Assembly: GCA_041398665.1 (NCBI GenBank) | Contig: JAWKUH010000019.1 | Location: forward strand, 1-64,000 | DNA length: 64,000 nt | Direction of reading: 5' to 3' | Source: Rohdeia sp041398665 | GTDB taxonomy: Bacteria > Planctomycetota > UBA1135 > GCA-002686595 | Shown here: in pieces, positions 54,462 to 63,288 of the stretch | Numbering within the stretch: the stretch's first letter is position 1 | How the letters are laid out: each line of letters starts with the position of its first letter | Program-made: the position numbers and the translations under genes | The notes under the pieces: model-generated | Seen by the model: the letters and a program-made list of their open reading frames with translations, nothing else | Database searches by the model: none | What the model was told of the DNA's origin: nothing

Positions 54462-57340
54462 TCAGTGCAGTTCGATCGCTCAAGCTCGCTCACCTCGACG
54501 AAGGTCCCCTGCATCACGTCGTAGACGAGGTACGCGTGGCAATACGCTCCCGCCGACGAAGTTGGGCCAGAGGTTCGGTTCGAGGGTGAGGTCGGTGTTC
54601 CGCACGACCGTACGCGTCGAGGAAGCCGAGGTACGGTTGAGGATCGAGCCGCCCGCATGGTCGAGGATGTAGCGCGTGTAGATGTCGCGCACGAGCGGGA
54701 ACACGAGCCCCGTCGACCCGACCGGGATGCGCGGCACGGCGCGCACCGGTCGACTTCCGAGGATGATGTAGAGGTCGCCGCCGTACTGCTCGCCGGCGCG
54801 CAGGCGGAGGCTCGCGCTGTCCCCCTGGGGCACGTCGAGCGACGCACGGCTGCGCCACAGGAGTCCGTCGTCGTAGCGACGTTCGCCCGGGCTGACCGGG
54901 TCGGTCGGCTCGAAGTCGTCTCCGGCGTACACGACGAAGCCAGTTGCCGAGGACGTCGGCGCGACGCCGACCGTAGGAGAGGAGTTGCCCATCGGCCCAG
55001 CGCTTCGCCTCCACGATCGTCTGCCACGAGCCGTCCGACATGCGGCGCCGGTACTGACGGTCTGCTCGATCGGGCTGAGTTGGAGGACGATCTGGGGATT
55101 GGACGCCTTGGAGAAGCGCGTCACGAGCATCTGGTCCCCGTCGACGTCCATCGCGAGGCCGAACTCCCTTTCGCCACTCCCGCTCGGCGACGCCCAGCAG
55201 TCGACGAACTGCCAGACTCCGAGCGGATCCGGGCGAAGGACGTGGACGCCGCCTGGGATGGCGGTCGGAGGGAAGATGCTCTTGGTGCCGGGAGCCTCCG
55301 ATGAACAGTTCGTCCCCCGACGCACGCACCACTGGGCGACTGACCGGAACGAGCCTCGGCGTCGTGCAGGTCAGTGCCGTCCTCGATCGTTCGGACCGGG
55401 ATCCACGTCCTGTTCGTCTGGCGCTCGACGACGTGGACGGCGCCGGACGAGCGCGCCCCCCGTCGTCGTGTAGTTCGGTGCAGCGACGAAGAGCGTGTCG
55501 CCCGAGACGGCGAGGTCGTGCGCGAAACCGGAGACGGCGGTGCCGACGGGTTCCAGGACGACGTCGACGAGGAGCCACGCTCCGAACGGGTCCCTTTCAA
55601 AAACGTGGACGCGCCCGGCCTTCTGGGCCTTCGACGTGCCGCCGACCGCGAGACGATCGCCGTAGACGAGCACGCGCGAGGCGAAGACGGTGTGTCGCCG
55701 GTGATCGGGTTCGTGAAGTCCGGCACGGCGTCCTCGAGCGCGGCGACCTGGGCCCACTGACCGAACGCATCGCGTTCGAGCACGTACGCTCGTCCGCGCG
55801 TGTGGTCGGGACGGACCTTGTCGTCCTGGGTCGCTGCACCGAGGACGATCCGGTCGCCGTCGATCGAGATCGAGGTGGGCTGAGAGACGAAGGGATCGCT
55901 CTCGGCGATCGGGATCACCGTCGCGGAGCCATATCCACGGTTCATGCTGGCGCTCCTTCCAGGACGACGACGAGGCTCGGGTGCCCGAACGCGTCGAAGG
56001 TGGTTCCGGGCGCGACGAGTCGACTCGCTGTCGCCGTCCCGAAGATCGAGGAGGCTGATCCCGCCGCTCGCGACGGGGTCGGTCTCCACGTCGACGCGGT
56101 TCCAGTTCCCGGTCGAGAGCGAGTAGCTCGCGACGACGCCGGCGTTCGCGACACCGAAGGCCGACGCGGCCCGCGAACAGAGTGCGATGTCGCCACGGAG
56201 TGCGACGGAGGGTCCCTCGAAGTCATGACCGGCGAGCTGATCGACCGGGTCCCAGGTCGCGGGGCCCGTGCGCGTGTACGTGAACGCTCCGTCCGCGTCC
56301 GAGCTCGTGATGGGCCCGAAGGAGGTCGCGTTCGACCCGCTGCCGGACACGATCAGGTCGTCCCCGTCGAGGTCGACGCTCGTCCCGAACACCGCCGTCC
56401 CCGGCGCCCAGGTGCGGACGACGACGCCGTCCGCCGCCCATCCGCCGCCCGACTGCCGTTCGTAGAGGCGAACCGCGCCGCCCATGACGAGCGAGTTCGC
56501 GAGTCCGAGCGGCCCGCTCCTCAACGTTCCGCCGACCGCGAGGCGATCTCCGTGGACGGAGACCGACTCCGCGAAGTTCTGCGTCGTCGTCCCGCCGGGA
56601 CCGGCGAACGAGGAACCGAGGACCGCGACCTCGTTCCACTGACCGTTCGAGTCGCGCTCGTGGACGAACGCGAGACCGACGCCGAGGGTCGAGGCATTCC
56701 AACGATCCGCGACCACCGCGACGTCGCCGTCGAGGTCCGTCCGCTCGCCGAAAGAGGCGATCGGCGACACCGCGCCGAAGGTCTGGAACCAGATGTCGAC
56801 CTCGTTCCAGGTCCCGAACGCATCGCGCTCGAACACGTGGACCGCGGCGGTGTTGTTCGAGAAACGCACGCCGACGAGCAGCGTGTCGCCGTCCAGCGAG
56901 ATGCCGCGACAGTCGAGCGGGCCGGGTCCGATCGGCGAGGGGTGGACGACGGCGACCTCCGACCACGCTCCGCCGACCTGTCGTTCGAGGACGTGCACGC
57001 CCTGGTCCGAGCGCACGGCGAGGCGATCGCCGTCGAGGTCGAGCGGCTGGACTCCCGCCGCGAATCCCGCCGCGCTCCCGACGATCTCCGCGTCGAGCGT
57101 CATGTCGCCCGTGCTCGACACGTCGTACAGGAAGACGCGATCGCCGAGCGAGCACGCGACCGCGGCGCGATCTCCGTCGAAGGCGGTGAAGTTGCCCAAG
57201 CCGCGACCCTCGAAGTCGGGCGGCGCGACCTCGATGGTCGCGAGGCCGTCGGCGACGACCGTGTCCTGGGCGTACGTCGGGTGTCCGAGCAGGACGATCG
57301 ACGGGAGCGAGGTGAGGGCAAGTCGCAGCAGCGAGCGCAT
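54462..57340 (-). pseudogene. Secreted FG-GAP/beta-propeller protein, paralogue 3, several frameshifts in the C-terminal half
   Basis: The ATG at 57340 follows GGGGAGGAACCACC. The N-terminal part is intact: signal peptide (LLRLALTSLPSIVLLGHPTY, then AQ) and propeller repeats such as SVHGDRLAVGGTLRSGPLGL. From about 56040 downward the frame changes repeatedly (YGSATVIPIAESDPFVSQPT; LVYGDRLAVGGTSKAQKAGR; LAMDVDGDQMLVTRFSKASN). It ends with the shared C-terminal domain in pieces: RIPVGSTGLVFPLVRDIYTR, then CHAYLVYDVMQGTFVEVSEL. The end at 54462 assumes the final frame ending IELH. The gene order and domain match paralogues 1 and 2. Confidence 0.75.
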
Positions 57341-57459
57341 GGTGGTTCCTCCCCGGAAGGGACTGGCACCAAAGTACCGGGTTCGCCCGGATCGCAGGGC
57401 TGCGGCCGGAACCCGTGCCGAATCTCGCTCGGAGCGGGTCGCGCGGTCAGACTCGGGGG

Positions 57460-58330
57460 GTGGAGGCGCATCGAGGCCACGCGACCGATGTCGCACGCTC
57501 CCCCGGGGCCCATGGGTCCGCGACCGTCGAGTCGTGGTGCCGCGCGTTCGTGCTGGGTCGCGATCTCGCGAGCAAGCTCGCCCCTCCCCCGCCGCCCGAC
57601 CTCGACGACGACGCGAGCTGGGAGAGCGCCCCCGCGGCCGAGCGGATCGCGGCGCCCGGTCGGCCCGCGGAGCTGCGCGTCGTCGCGCGCAGTCCGAAGA
57701 CGCCGAGCAAGGGTGCGCTGCGGCTGACGAAGTGCGCGCGCAGCAGCTCGTGCCTGCGCTCGCGCACCACGAACTGCAGGCAGCGGAGCACTGTTCGCCT
57801 GGGGAAATTGCTCGCGTTCCCGGGAGCGCCGCGCGCGTTCCGGCGCGGACTCGTGCGGCTCGCGCTGGAGGAGCTCGAACACCTGCGCGCGTACGCCGCG
57901 CACCTCGAGCGACTCGGTTCGCACTACGGCGCGTTCGAGGTGCGACTGGTTCACCGGCAGCGCGTGCCGAGTTCGCCGTCGCCACTGCACTTCTGCGCGC
58001 TCGTCGGGCTCGGGCTCGAGGGCGCGAACCTCGAAAGCACACCGCGCGGTTCGCGAGCTGGTTCCGCGAAGCCGGTGACGCGCAGGGCGCCGCGATCCTC
58101 GACCGCGTGGAGCGCGAGGAGGTCGCGCACGCCGCGTTCGCGATGCGCTGGAGCGAGCACTTCGCCGGCGCGCCGCTCGACTACGAGGCGTGGGCGCGGT
58201 TGCCGAGCCGCTGACGCCGGCGCTGCTGCGAGGTCTGCCGCTCAACGTCGAGGCGCGCAGGCGCGCGGGGTGGGACAGGCGTTCCTCGCGAGGCTCGCGG
58301 ACGCCGCCGGCGCACCTGAGCAGGCGGTCG
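57460..58330 (+). pseudogene. DUF455 ferritin-like protein, frameshifted
   Basis: From a possible GTG at 57460 one reads VESWCRAFVLGRDLASKLAP followed by a Pro/Asp linker and ELRVVARSPKTPSKGALR. In shifting frames come RAQQLVPALAHHELQAAE, LLAFPGAPRAFRRGLVRLAL, EELEHLRAYAAHLERLGSHY, LHFCALVGLGLEGANLE and HTARFASWFREAGDAQGAAI. REEVAHAAFAMRWSEHF, LTPALLRGLPLNVEARRRAG and FLARLADAAGA follow. The repeated E-x-x-H pairs and this order are the DUF455 family (di-iron, ferritin-like four-helix proteins). At least five frameshifts; ends approximate. Confidence 0.68.
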
Positions 58331-59285
58331 TGAGCGACGCTCGACTTCCTGCTGTCCGAGCGCGCACCGATCGCCTGGTACACCGGCGTCGACGCGGAGG
58401 AGGAGATTCGCAGGCGGCACGCGCTACCAGCGCACCGACGCGATGAAGCGATCGTCGCGCCAGAGCGAGCGCACATGGTCGCGGCAGGTGGCGCAGGCCG
58501 CGGCTTCGTACGACCCGGCGTCGTCATCACCGAGGCGTCAGGCCAGGCTGCTGCGCGCGGGAAGCCGAGGGTCGCGCGTGGGCCAGGCGCCGCGCGATCA
58601 GGCGCTCGAGCGGGCGGGCGCGCGTCGTCGGGCGCGCTGCCGGGTGGTGCTGCGCGAGGTCAACGCGCGCCCGTTCGCCGCGGCGGTGCGCGCGGAGGCT
58701 CGAGGGACCGCCGTTCGCGAGAAGCACGTGGTCCACGATGAGGAGGCGCGTTCGCCGTGCTGTCGCGCCCCGCGCCGCTCGGCTAGCTCGTGCGCCACGT
58801 TCCGGTGCGGCGGGCCGCGGTCGCATGCGCGTCGAGGCCGGGAGTCGAGCGAGCACGCGCGGAGGTTCGTCGTCGCGAGCGTGCGCAAGGAGGCCGCTCG
58901 TGATCGAACCCTGGGTCGTGGTGCAGGAAGTGACGGTGAGGCGGATTCGTCGCCGACGACGCGCGTCGTCGTCACGGCGCCATGCTTCCCAGGCGACGAC
59001 GCGCGAGGGCGCCTGGCTCGGCACGGAGCGCGCAGAGAAGCCGGCGGTCGCGCGCGACGACGACACGCGTCTGCTCGAGGCCTGCAAACGAACGGGCCGC
59101 GCTCGCCGCTGCCGGCATCGCCCGGGCCGTACGGCATCGACGCGTTCCGCTGTCGCACCGAGCCGGAGCGAGCGTCGTGCTCAACCCGCTGGGCGAATCA
59201 ACGCGAGGCTGACGATGGACTGGGCGGTGGCGTTCGAGGGCGAGCCGCGTCGGTCCGCGTGCGGTGACTCGTGGCAGACTGACGC
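58330..59285 (+). pseudogene. ATP-grasp-like protein remnants, heavily frameshifted
   Basis: Pieces recognisable in different plus-strand frames, in order, are: LDFLLSERAPIAWYTGVDAE (near 58345), REVNARPFAAAVRAE (near 58660), VIEPWVVVQEVTVRRI (near 58900), RAALAAAGI (near 59095), GPYGIDAFRCRTEPERAS (near 59125), VVLNPLGE (near 59175) and INARLTMDWAVAFEGEP (near 59200). The phrases VIEPW, YGIDAFR and NPLGEINARLTM are those of an ATP-grasp ligase-like family I associate with DUF455 neighbours. Frame changes are frequent, so little more can be said; limits are approximate. Confidence 0.5.
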
Positions 59286-59287
59286 CG

Positions 59288-59704
59288 ATGGCTCGCAGCA
59301 CGAAGCGCGTCCTCCTCGCCGGCGGCAATCCGCAGATCAGCAAGGGCGACAGCGACGCCCCGGTGCGCGACACCTCGCGGCGATGCCGGGGTGGAAGGAG
59401 AATCGGGAAGCGACTCGACGCGCTCGTCATGAGGTCGTTCCCGACGTGCGCCGTGCGGTGCGCTGGAACACGCCGTTCTGGCGTCGAGGGACGCGGTTGG
59501 TTCCTCGCGTTCCACTGCTTCCGAGACGTACGTGAAGGTGACGTTCTTCCGCGGCGACCAGTTAGATCCAGTGCCGCCCGTCGCGTCGAAGCAGAGGGGT
59601 GTGCGAGGTGGTACGCGCACGTCGGCGAGGGCGAGATCGACGAAGGCTTGTGGCGCGGTGGATCTGCCGCGCAGCAAGCGCTGCCCGGCGATCGGCCCTT
59701 CTGA
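59288..59704 (+). pseudogene. DUF1801 protein, frameshifted (complete copy)
   Basis: An ATG at 59288 starts MARSTKRVLLAGGNPQISKG and GDSDAPVR. Other frames follow: AAMPGWKEN, IGKRLDALVM, VPDVRRAVRWNTPF, then GWFLAFHCF, YVKVTFFRGDQLDPVPPVAS, KQRGVR, and HVGEGEIDEGLW ending GDRPF at 59704. This is a DUF1801 (YdhG/YdeI-like) protein of about 140 residues. Its last 200 bp recur at 60538-60741 in intact, better-preserved form, so this locus is a partial tandem duplication. About six frame changes are needed. Confidence 0.7.
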
Positions 59705-60537
59705 GCACAGCGAGGGCCAAGGCTTTCAGTGCGTTCCAGCTTCCCCGAGCACGCTGGCCATGCGACCTCACGAACATATCCTCAGCCGCAATCGTACTCC
59801 AGATCTTTGAGCACTGCGCGCCTCAAGACGCCCCGCGGTCTCCGGATTTCGGCGTCACATTGCCAACCCGTGCATCCACATCGTAGATGCAAGCTCTGTT
59901 CAGTCGATAACACGCCCCTCGTAGCAGCAGGTCTCACCCGCGGCCACGACGCCTCACGACGATGCTCAGATTTGGAGGTACACGTTGATCTACAGCGACT
60001 ACTCGCTACTGCATCGACAGTCACTATGGCTGTCGAGCTCGACCTCCTCGGGGAGATCCGTGGGAGGGACTCTTCAGACCGATCGCCAGCGCAATGAAGA
60101 AGGCTCGCTTACAGGGGCCCCATTCGGACCGGAGTTCCTGGGAAGCTGACCGGTGAGCTTCGGAGCACGATGTTTGCCAACTGCTGGCATGAGAGCCCTC
60201 ATGAATCCGCAGCGCTCTGGAGCATCTATTCAGGTGCGTCTGGCCTTTGGAGTCCGCTCGAACGTCCGGACGCTTGAAGCGAGAAACAGTGACGGACGAT
60301 CGAACGTTCCTCATCGGAAGGAGTCAAGTACATCGACTTTGAGAAAGGTGCATTCAATCCGAGCAACGCTTACCACGCAGCATTTACAAGAGACAGAGCT
60401 TCGAGCATGAAAGGTAAGGGTAGTCACTGCAGGTTCCGCAGTCGGCAACGATGAGCAATGAATGGTCAGAACTAGCTTCTCACAGGATCGCGCTGTCCAT
60501 TGGACATTGCGGAGGCTCGTCAGCACCAATTCATGGT
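59705..60537. other. Lower-GC island between two DUF1801 copies, no confident gene
   Basis: About 830 bp whose GC content is visibly far below the surrounding 70% (roughly half by eye), with stops in every frame. It sits exactly between the full and partial DUF1801 copies. The only protein-like stretch I see is YIDFEKGAFNPSNAYHAAFT near 60330-60390 on the plus strand, without a start or known family. Probably inserted or non-coding foreign DNA; no terminal inverted repeats, transposase or attC-like site were recognised. Confidence 0.55.
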
Positions 60538-60741
60538 TGGTTCCTCGCGTTCCACTGTTTCGAGACGTACGTGAAGGTGACGTTCTTCCGCGGCGACGAA
60601 CTCGATCCGCAGCCGCCCGTCGCGTCGAAGCAGAGGGGTGTGCGCTACGCGCACGTCGGCGAGGGCGACGAGATCGACGAGGACTTGTGGCGCGAGTGGA
60701 TCCGCCGAGCGGCGGCGCTGCCCGGCGAACCACTCTTCTGA
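60538..60741 (+). pseudogene. Second, 5'-truncated DUF1801 copy
   Basis: Reads GWFLAFHCFETYVKVTFFRG, DELDPQPPVASKQRGVRYAH, VGEGDEIDEDLWREWIRRAA and a stop at 60741 in one frame. The DNA is nearly identical to 59503-59704 but without the frameshifts of that copy. The first two thirds of the domain, including the start, are missing and replaced by unrelated lower-GC sequence. The downstream SRPBCC gene converges on it with 5 bp between the stops. Confidence 0.72.
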
Positions 60742-60746
60742 CCGAC

Positions 60747-61235
60747 TCAGGCGCTCTCCGCGAGCAGCGCGTCCATCTGCTGGTAGCCGGCCTCCATGCC
60801 CTGCGCCATGCCGCTCTGGATGGCGCCGTCGCGCGCTTCCTTCGAGTCGAAGGTCAGCGTCATCGTCATGTGCGTGCGACCGCCCTCCTCCTCGAGGTCG
60901 ACGGCCGAGACGAGCGTCCCGATCGGTCCGCACGAGCCCATCTCCATCGTCTCGGTGTGCACGATGCGGCGCGGCGCGTCGACCTCGAGGTTCTGGCCGT
61001 GGATGGTGAGCGCGGGGACGCCGTTCTCGTCGCTCCACTCCCAGCGGTACTTCCCGCCGACGCGGAGTTCGCCCTCGCAGGTCGTCATCGTCCAGCCGGG
61101 CGGCGAGAAGATCCACTTCGGGATCAGCGCGGGATCGGTCATCGCTTCGAAGACGAGCTCGCGCGGCGCGTCGAAGGTGCGCTTCATGACGATGGTGGTG
61201 TCGGTCGGCGTCGCGACCTCGAGTCCTCGTTGCAT
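60747..61235 (-). CDS. SRPBCC (AHSA1/START-like) domain protein
   Basis: A 162-aa protein with the typical opening TTIVMKRTFDAPRELVFEAM and TDPALIPKWIFSPPGWTM, followed by GGKYRWEWSDENG and THMTMTLTFDSKEARDGAIQ. The helix-grip fold binds hydrophobic ligands. It lies 61 bp downstream of an ArsR-type repressor gene on the same strand, the commonest arrangement for this family, in which both are expressed together. A GTG one codon upstream is an alternative start. Confidence 0.88.
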   Translation of the reverse strand: MQRGLEVATPTDTTIVMKRTFDAPRELVFEAMTDPALIPKWIFSPPGWTMTTCEGELRVGGKYRWEWSDENGVPALTIHGQNLEVDAPRRIVHTETMEMGSCGPIGTLVSAVDLEEEGGRTHMTMTLTFDSKEARDGAIQSGMAQGMEAGYQQMDALLAESA

Positions 61236-61296
61236 CACGTCGTGGGGTCCTCGGAGAGGTGTGGGTCGGAGTGGAGTCGTTGGGGGAAGGAGGGTC

Positions 61297-61647
61297 TCAG
61301 CGCTTCCGCCGCTTCGGGTCGGCCTTCATCTGTTCGAGCACGCCTTCGAGGGCCTGGAAGGTCCCTTCCCAGCGCTCGCGGAACGCTTCGAGGAAGGCGT
61401 TGGCCTCCTCGAGCGGCTTGGCCTCGAGGCGGCACAGGTGCTCGCGTCCCGAGACGCGCCGCTTGACGAGGCGCGCCCGCTCGAGCACGCGGACGTGCTT
61501 CGAGGCGGCGGGGAACGTCATGCGCAGCGGCGCGGCGAGCTCGGTGAGGTTGCACTCCCCCGCCCGGAGCCGCTCGACGATCGAGCGGCGGGCGGGGTTG
61601 CTGAGCGCCTGGAAGACGAGGTCGAGGCGGTCGGAAGCTGAAACCAT
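61297..61647 (-). CDS. ArsR-family winged-helix repressor
   Basis: A 116-aa regulator beginning MVSASDRLDLVFQALSNPAR and RSIVERLRAGECNLTELAAP. It has a recognition helix MTFPAASKHVRVLERARLVK and a basic wing RRVSGREHLCRLE. No metal-binding ELCVCDL motif is present, so it belongs to the SRPBCC-associated rather than the metal-sensing branch. It should repress its own operon with the SRPBCC gene 61 bp downstream. The start ATG is immediately preceded by an AT-rich box likely to contain promoter and operator. Confidence 0.88.
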   Translation of the reverse strand: MVSASDRLDLVFQALSNPARRSIVERLRAGECNLTELAAPLRMTFPAASKHVRVLERARLVKRRVSGREHLCRLEAKPLEEANAFLEAFRERWEGTFQALEGVLEQMKADPKRRKR

Positions 61648-61674
61648 GCGGTTTACTATACCGTCTGGTTGAGC
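61648..61674 (-). promoter_or_regulatory. Putative promoter/operator of the ArsR-SRPBCC operon
   Basis: Directly upstream of the ArsR ATG, the minus strand reads CAGACGGTATAGTAAACCGC, a rare AT-rich patch in this 70% GC sequence, with TATAGT as a -10-like element. Its proximity to the start suggests a very short leader and autoregulation by the repressor. No second half-site is obvious. Confidence 0.5.
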
Positions 61675-61707
61675 GTCGTCGATCGCGAGTTCGGGCCCGG
61701 CGCGGAC

Positions 61708-61809
61708 GACCGGAGGTCGCCAGGGACCCGCAGTCGCTCGGAAGGCGCCCAGGGAGGGCCCGAGGGCGTGCTCGGGCGAAGAACTGCGGGTCCCCGGGGA
61801 CCGCCGGTC
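61708..61809. repeat. 27-bp imperfect inverted repeat
   Basis: The arms at 61708-61734 and 61783-61809 are reverse complements at 24 of 27 positions, including 12 consecutive (GGGACCCGCAGT and its complement), around a 48-bp centre. It lies between the divergent ArsR and ZIP genes and could form a large cruciform/hairpin in the ZIP leader, or be the two ends of a small mobile repeat. Confidence 0.6.
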
Positions 61810-61903
61810 GCTCCGGACCCGTGTCCGCGCGCCTACCCTCGTCCACCGTGCTGCGCGTCCCCGCCACCCCACCGCGCCCGCGGCGGCCCCTGAGTCTCCG
61901 GCG

Positions 61904-62620
61904 ATGAACCAGTGGCTCGTCGTCGCCCTGCTCACGCTCATGGCCGGTGCGGCCATGCCGGTCGGCGCGTTGATCGCGCGCATCGAGCACTTCCAGTCGC
62001 GCTGGCTCGAGCTCGAGTTCCGCCACACCGTCATGGCGTTCGGCGGCGGCGCCCTGCTCTCCGCCGTCGCGCTCGTGCTCGTTCCGGACGGCACGAAGGT
62101 CCTCGCGCTCCCCTGGTCGGCGCTCTGTTTCGCAGCGGGCGGCGTCGCCTTCATGGCGCTCGACATGTGGCTCGCGCGGTCGCAGCGCCCCGCGAGCCAG
62201 CTCGCCGCGATGCTCGCCGACTTCGTCCCGGAGTCGATGGCGATGGGCGCAGCCTTCGCGCACGGCGAGTCGTCGGGACTCCTGCTCGCGCTGCTCATGG
62301 CGCTGCAGAACCTGCCGGAAGGGTTCAACGCGTACCGCGAGATCACACGCTCCACCTCCATCCGCAGCGGTCGCACCATCGCCGTCTTCGCCGGTGCCGC
62401 GCTCCTCGGGCCGGCGGCCGGACTCGCGGGCTACGCGTGGCTCGCCGACGTGCCGCACGTGGTCGGCGGCGTCATGCTCTTCGCCGCGGGCGGCATCCTC
62501 TACGCCGTCATGCAGGACGTCGCGCCGCAGGCGAGGCTGACCCAGCGCTGGTCGCCGCCGCTCGGAGCGGTGGCGGGGTTCCTGCTGGGGATGGTGGGTG
62601 ATGCGTTGGTCGGAGGCTAG
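61904..62620 (+). CDS. ZIP-family metal transporter
   Basis: A 238-aa integral membrane protein with about seven or eight hydrophobic segments. ZIP signatures are in TM4 (DFVPESMAMGAAFAHGESSG) and TM5 (LMALQNLPEGFNAYREI), which hold the metal-binding Glu/His/Asn set, although the usual His before NLPEG is Gln here. It would move zinc, iron or related divalent cations into the cytoplasm. The ATG at 61904 follows a long leader carrying the inverted repeat; the HigBA module follows 32 bp after its stop. Confidence 0.85.
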   Translation: MNQWLVVALLTLMAGAAMPVGALIARIEHFQSRWLELEFRHTVMAFGGGALLSAVALVLVPDGTKVLALPWSALCFAAGGVAFMALDMWLARSQRPASQLAAMLADFVPESMAMGAAFAHGESSGLLLALLMALQNLPEGFNAYREITRSTSIRSGRTIAVFAGAALLGPAAGLAGYAWLADVPHVVGGVMLFAAGGILYAVMQDVAPQARLTQRWSPPLGAVAGFLLGMVGDALVGG

Positions 62621-62652
62621 CGGTAGCATGGAGTCCGTGCTATCGTGTCTGA

Positions 62653-62946
62653 GTGATCCAATCGTTTGCGAACGGAGGGACAGCGGACGTCTTCGACGGC
62701 AAGAACACGCGCGCGGCGCGCCAGACCTGCCCGAGAGACGTTTGGAGGGTCGCGGGTCGCAAGCTCGATCAACTGGATTCGGTCGAACGCATCGAGGTCC
62801 TGCGAATCCCACCCGGTAATCGCCTCGATGCCCTCGCACACGATCGGCAAGGCCAGCACAGCATTCGAATCAACGACCAGTACTGAATCTGCTTCAGGTG
62901 GACCGTGGCGGGGCCGTCCGAAGTGGAGATCGTCGACTACCACTGA
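62653..62946 (+). pseudogene. higB: HigB-type RelE-family toxin, interrupted by in-frame TGA
   Basis: From GTG 62653 one frame reads VIQSFANGGTADVFDGKNTR, LDQLDSVERIEVLRIPPGNR, LDALAHDRQGQHSIRINDQY, then TGA at 62884-62886 (codon 78), then ICFRWTVAGPSEVEIVDYH and the real stop at 62946. Ribosome-dependent mRNA interferases of this family have R-I-C-F-R-W at this point, so CGA to TGA would explain the stop. The lost C-terminal strand carries conserved catalytic-core residues, so the toxin is probably dead. The antitoxin gene starts 13 bp after the end. Confidence 0.85.
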
Positions 62947-62959
62947 ATCGACCTCGACC

Positions 62960-63268
62960 ATGGTCCGAGTCCCTTCCAATCGCCGGCCGACCCATCCCGG
63001 CGAGATGCTCCTGCTCGAGTTCCTCGAGCCGATGGAGCTCTCGCAGCGGGAGCTCGCGGACGGCATTCGTGTGCCCTACCAGCGCGTCAACGAACTCGTG
63101 AACGGCAAACGCGGCATCACGCCGAGCACCGCATTGCGTCTCGCCAAGTTCTTCGGCAACACGCCGGGCTTCTGGATGAACCTGCAGTTCCGCTGGGACC
63201 TGTTCCACGCCGAGGCGGCGGACGCGGACGAGCTGAAGAAGATCCGGAAGACCAAGAAGGCGGGTTGA
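62960..63268 (+). CDS. higA: HigA-type XRE antitoxin
   Basis: A 102-aa protein with the family opening RPTHPGEMLLLEFLEPMELS, the helix-turn-helix QRELADGIRVPYQRVNELVN, and GKRGITPSTALRLAKFFGNT followed by PGFWMNLQFRWDLFHAE. It should bind the operon promoter and neutralise HigB. The order toxin-antitoxin is the characteristic reversed arrangement of HigBA. The gene is intact although its toxin is interrupted. Confidence 0.92.
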   Translation: MVRVPSNRRPTHPGEMLLLEFLEPMELSQRELADGIRVPYQRVNELVNGKRGITPSTALRLAKFFGNTPGFWMNLQFRWDLFHAEAADADELKKIRKTKKAG

Positions 63269-63288
63269 GGCGTAGGAACCTCTTGCGC

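Noticed and set aside
59705..60537. Integron cassette or insertion sequence in the lower-GC island
   Set aside because: No attC-like core sites, terminal inverted repeats, target duplication of fixed length or transposase-like frame could be recognised.
31396..62886. Stop-codon reassignment or recoding (selenocysteine, pyrrolysine)
   Set aside because: The three in-frame stops are one TAG, one TAA and one TGA at non-catalytic positions. Ordinary genes use all three as terminators, and no SECIS-like context or matching tRNA was seen.
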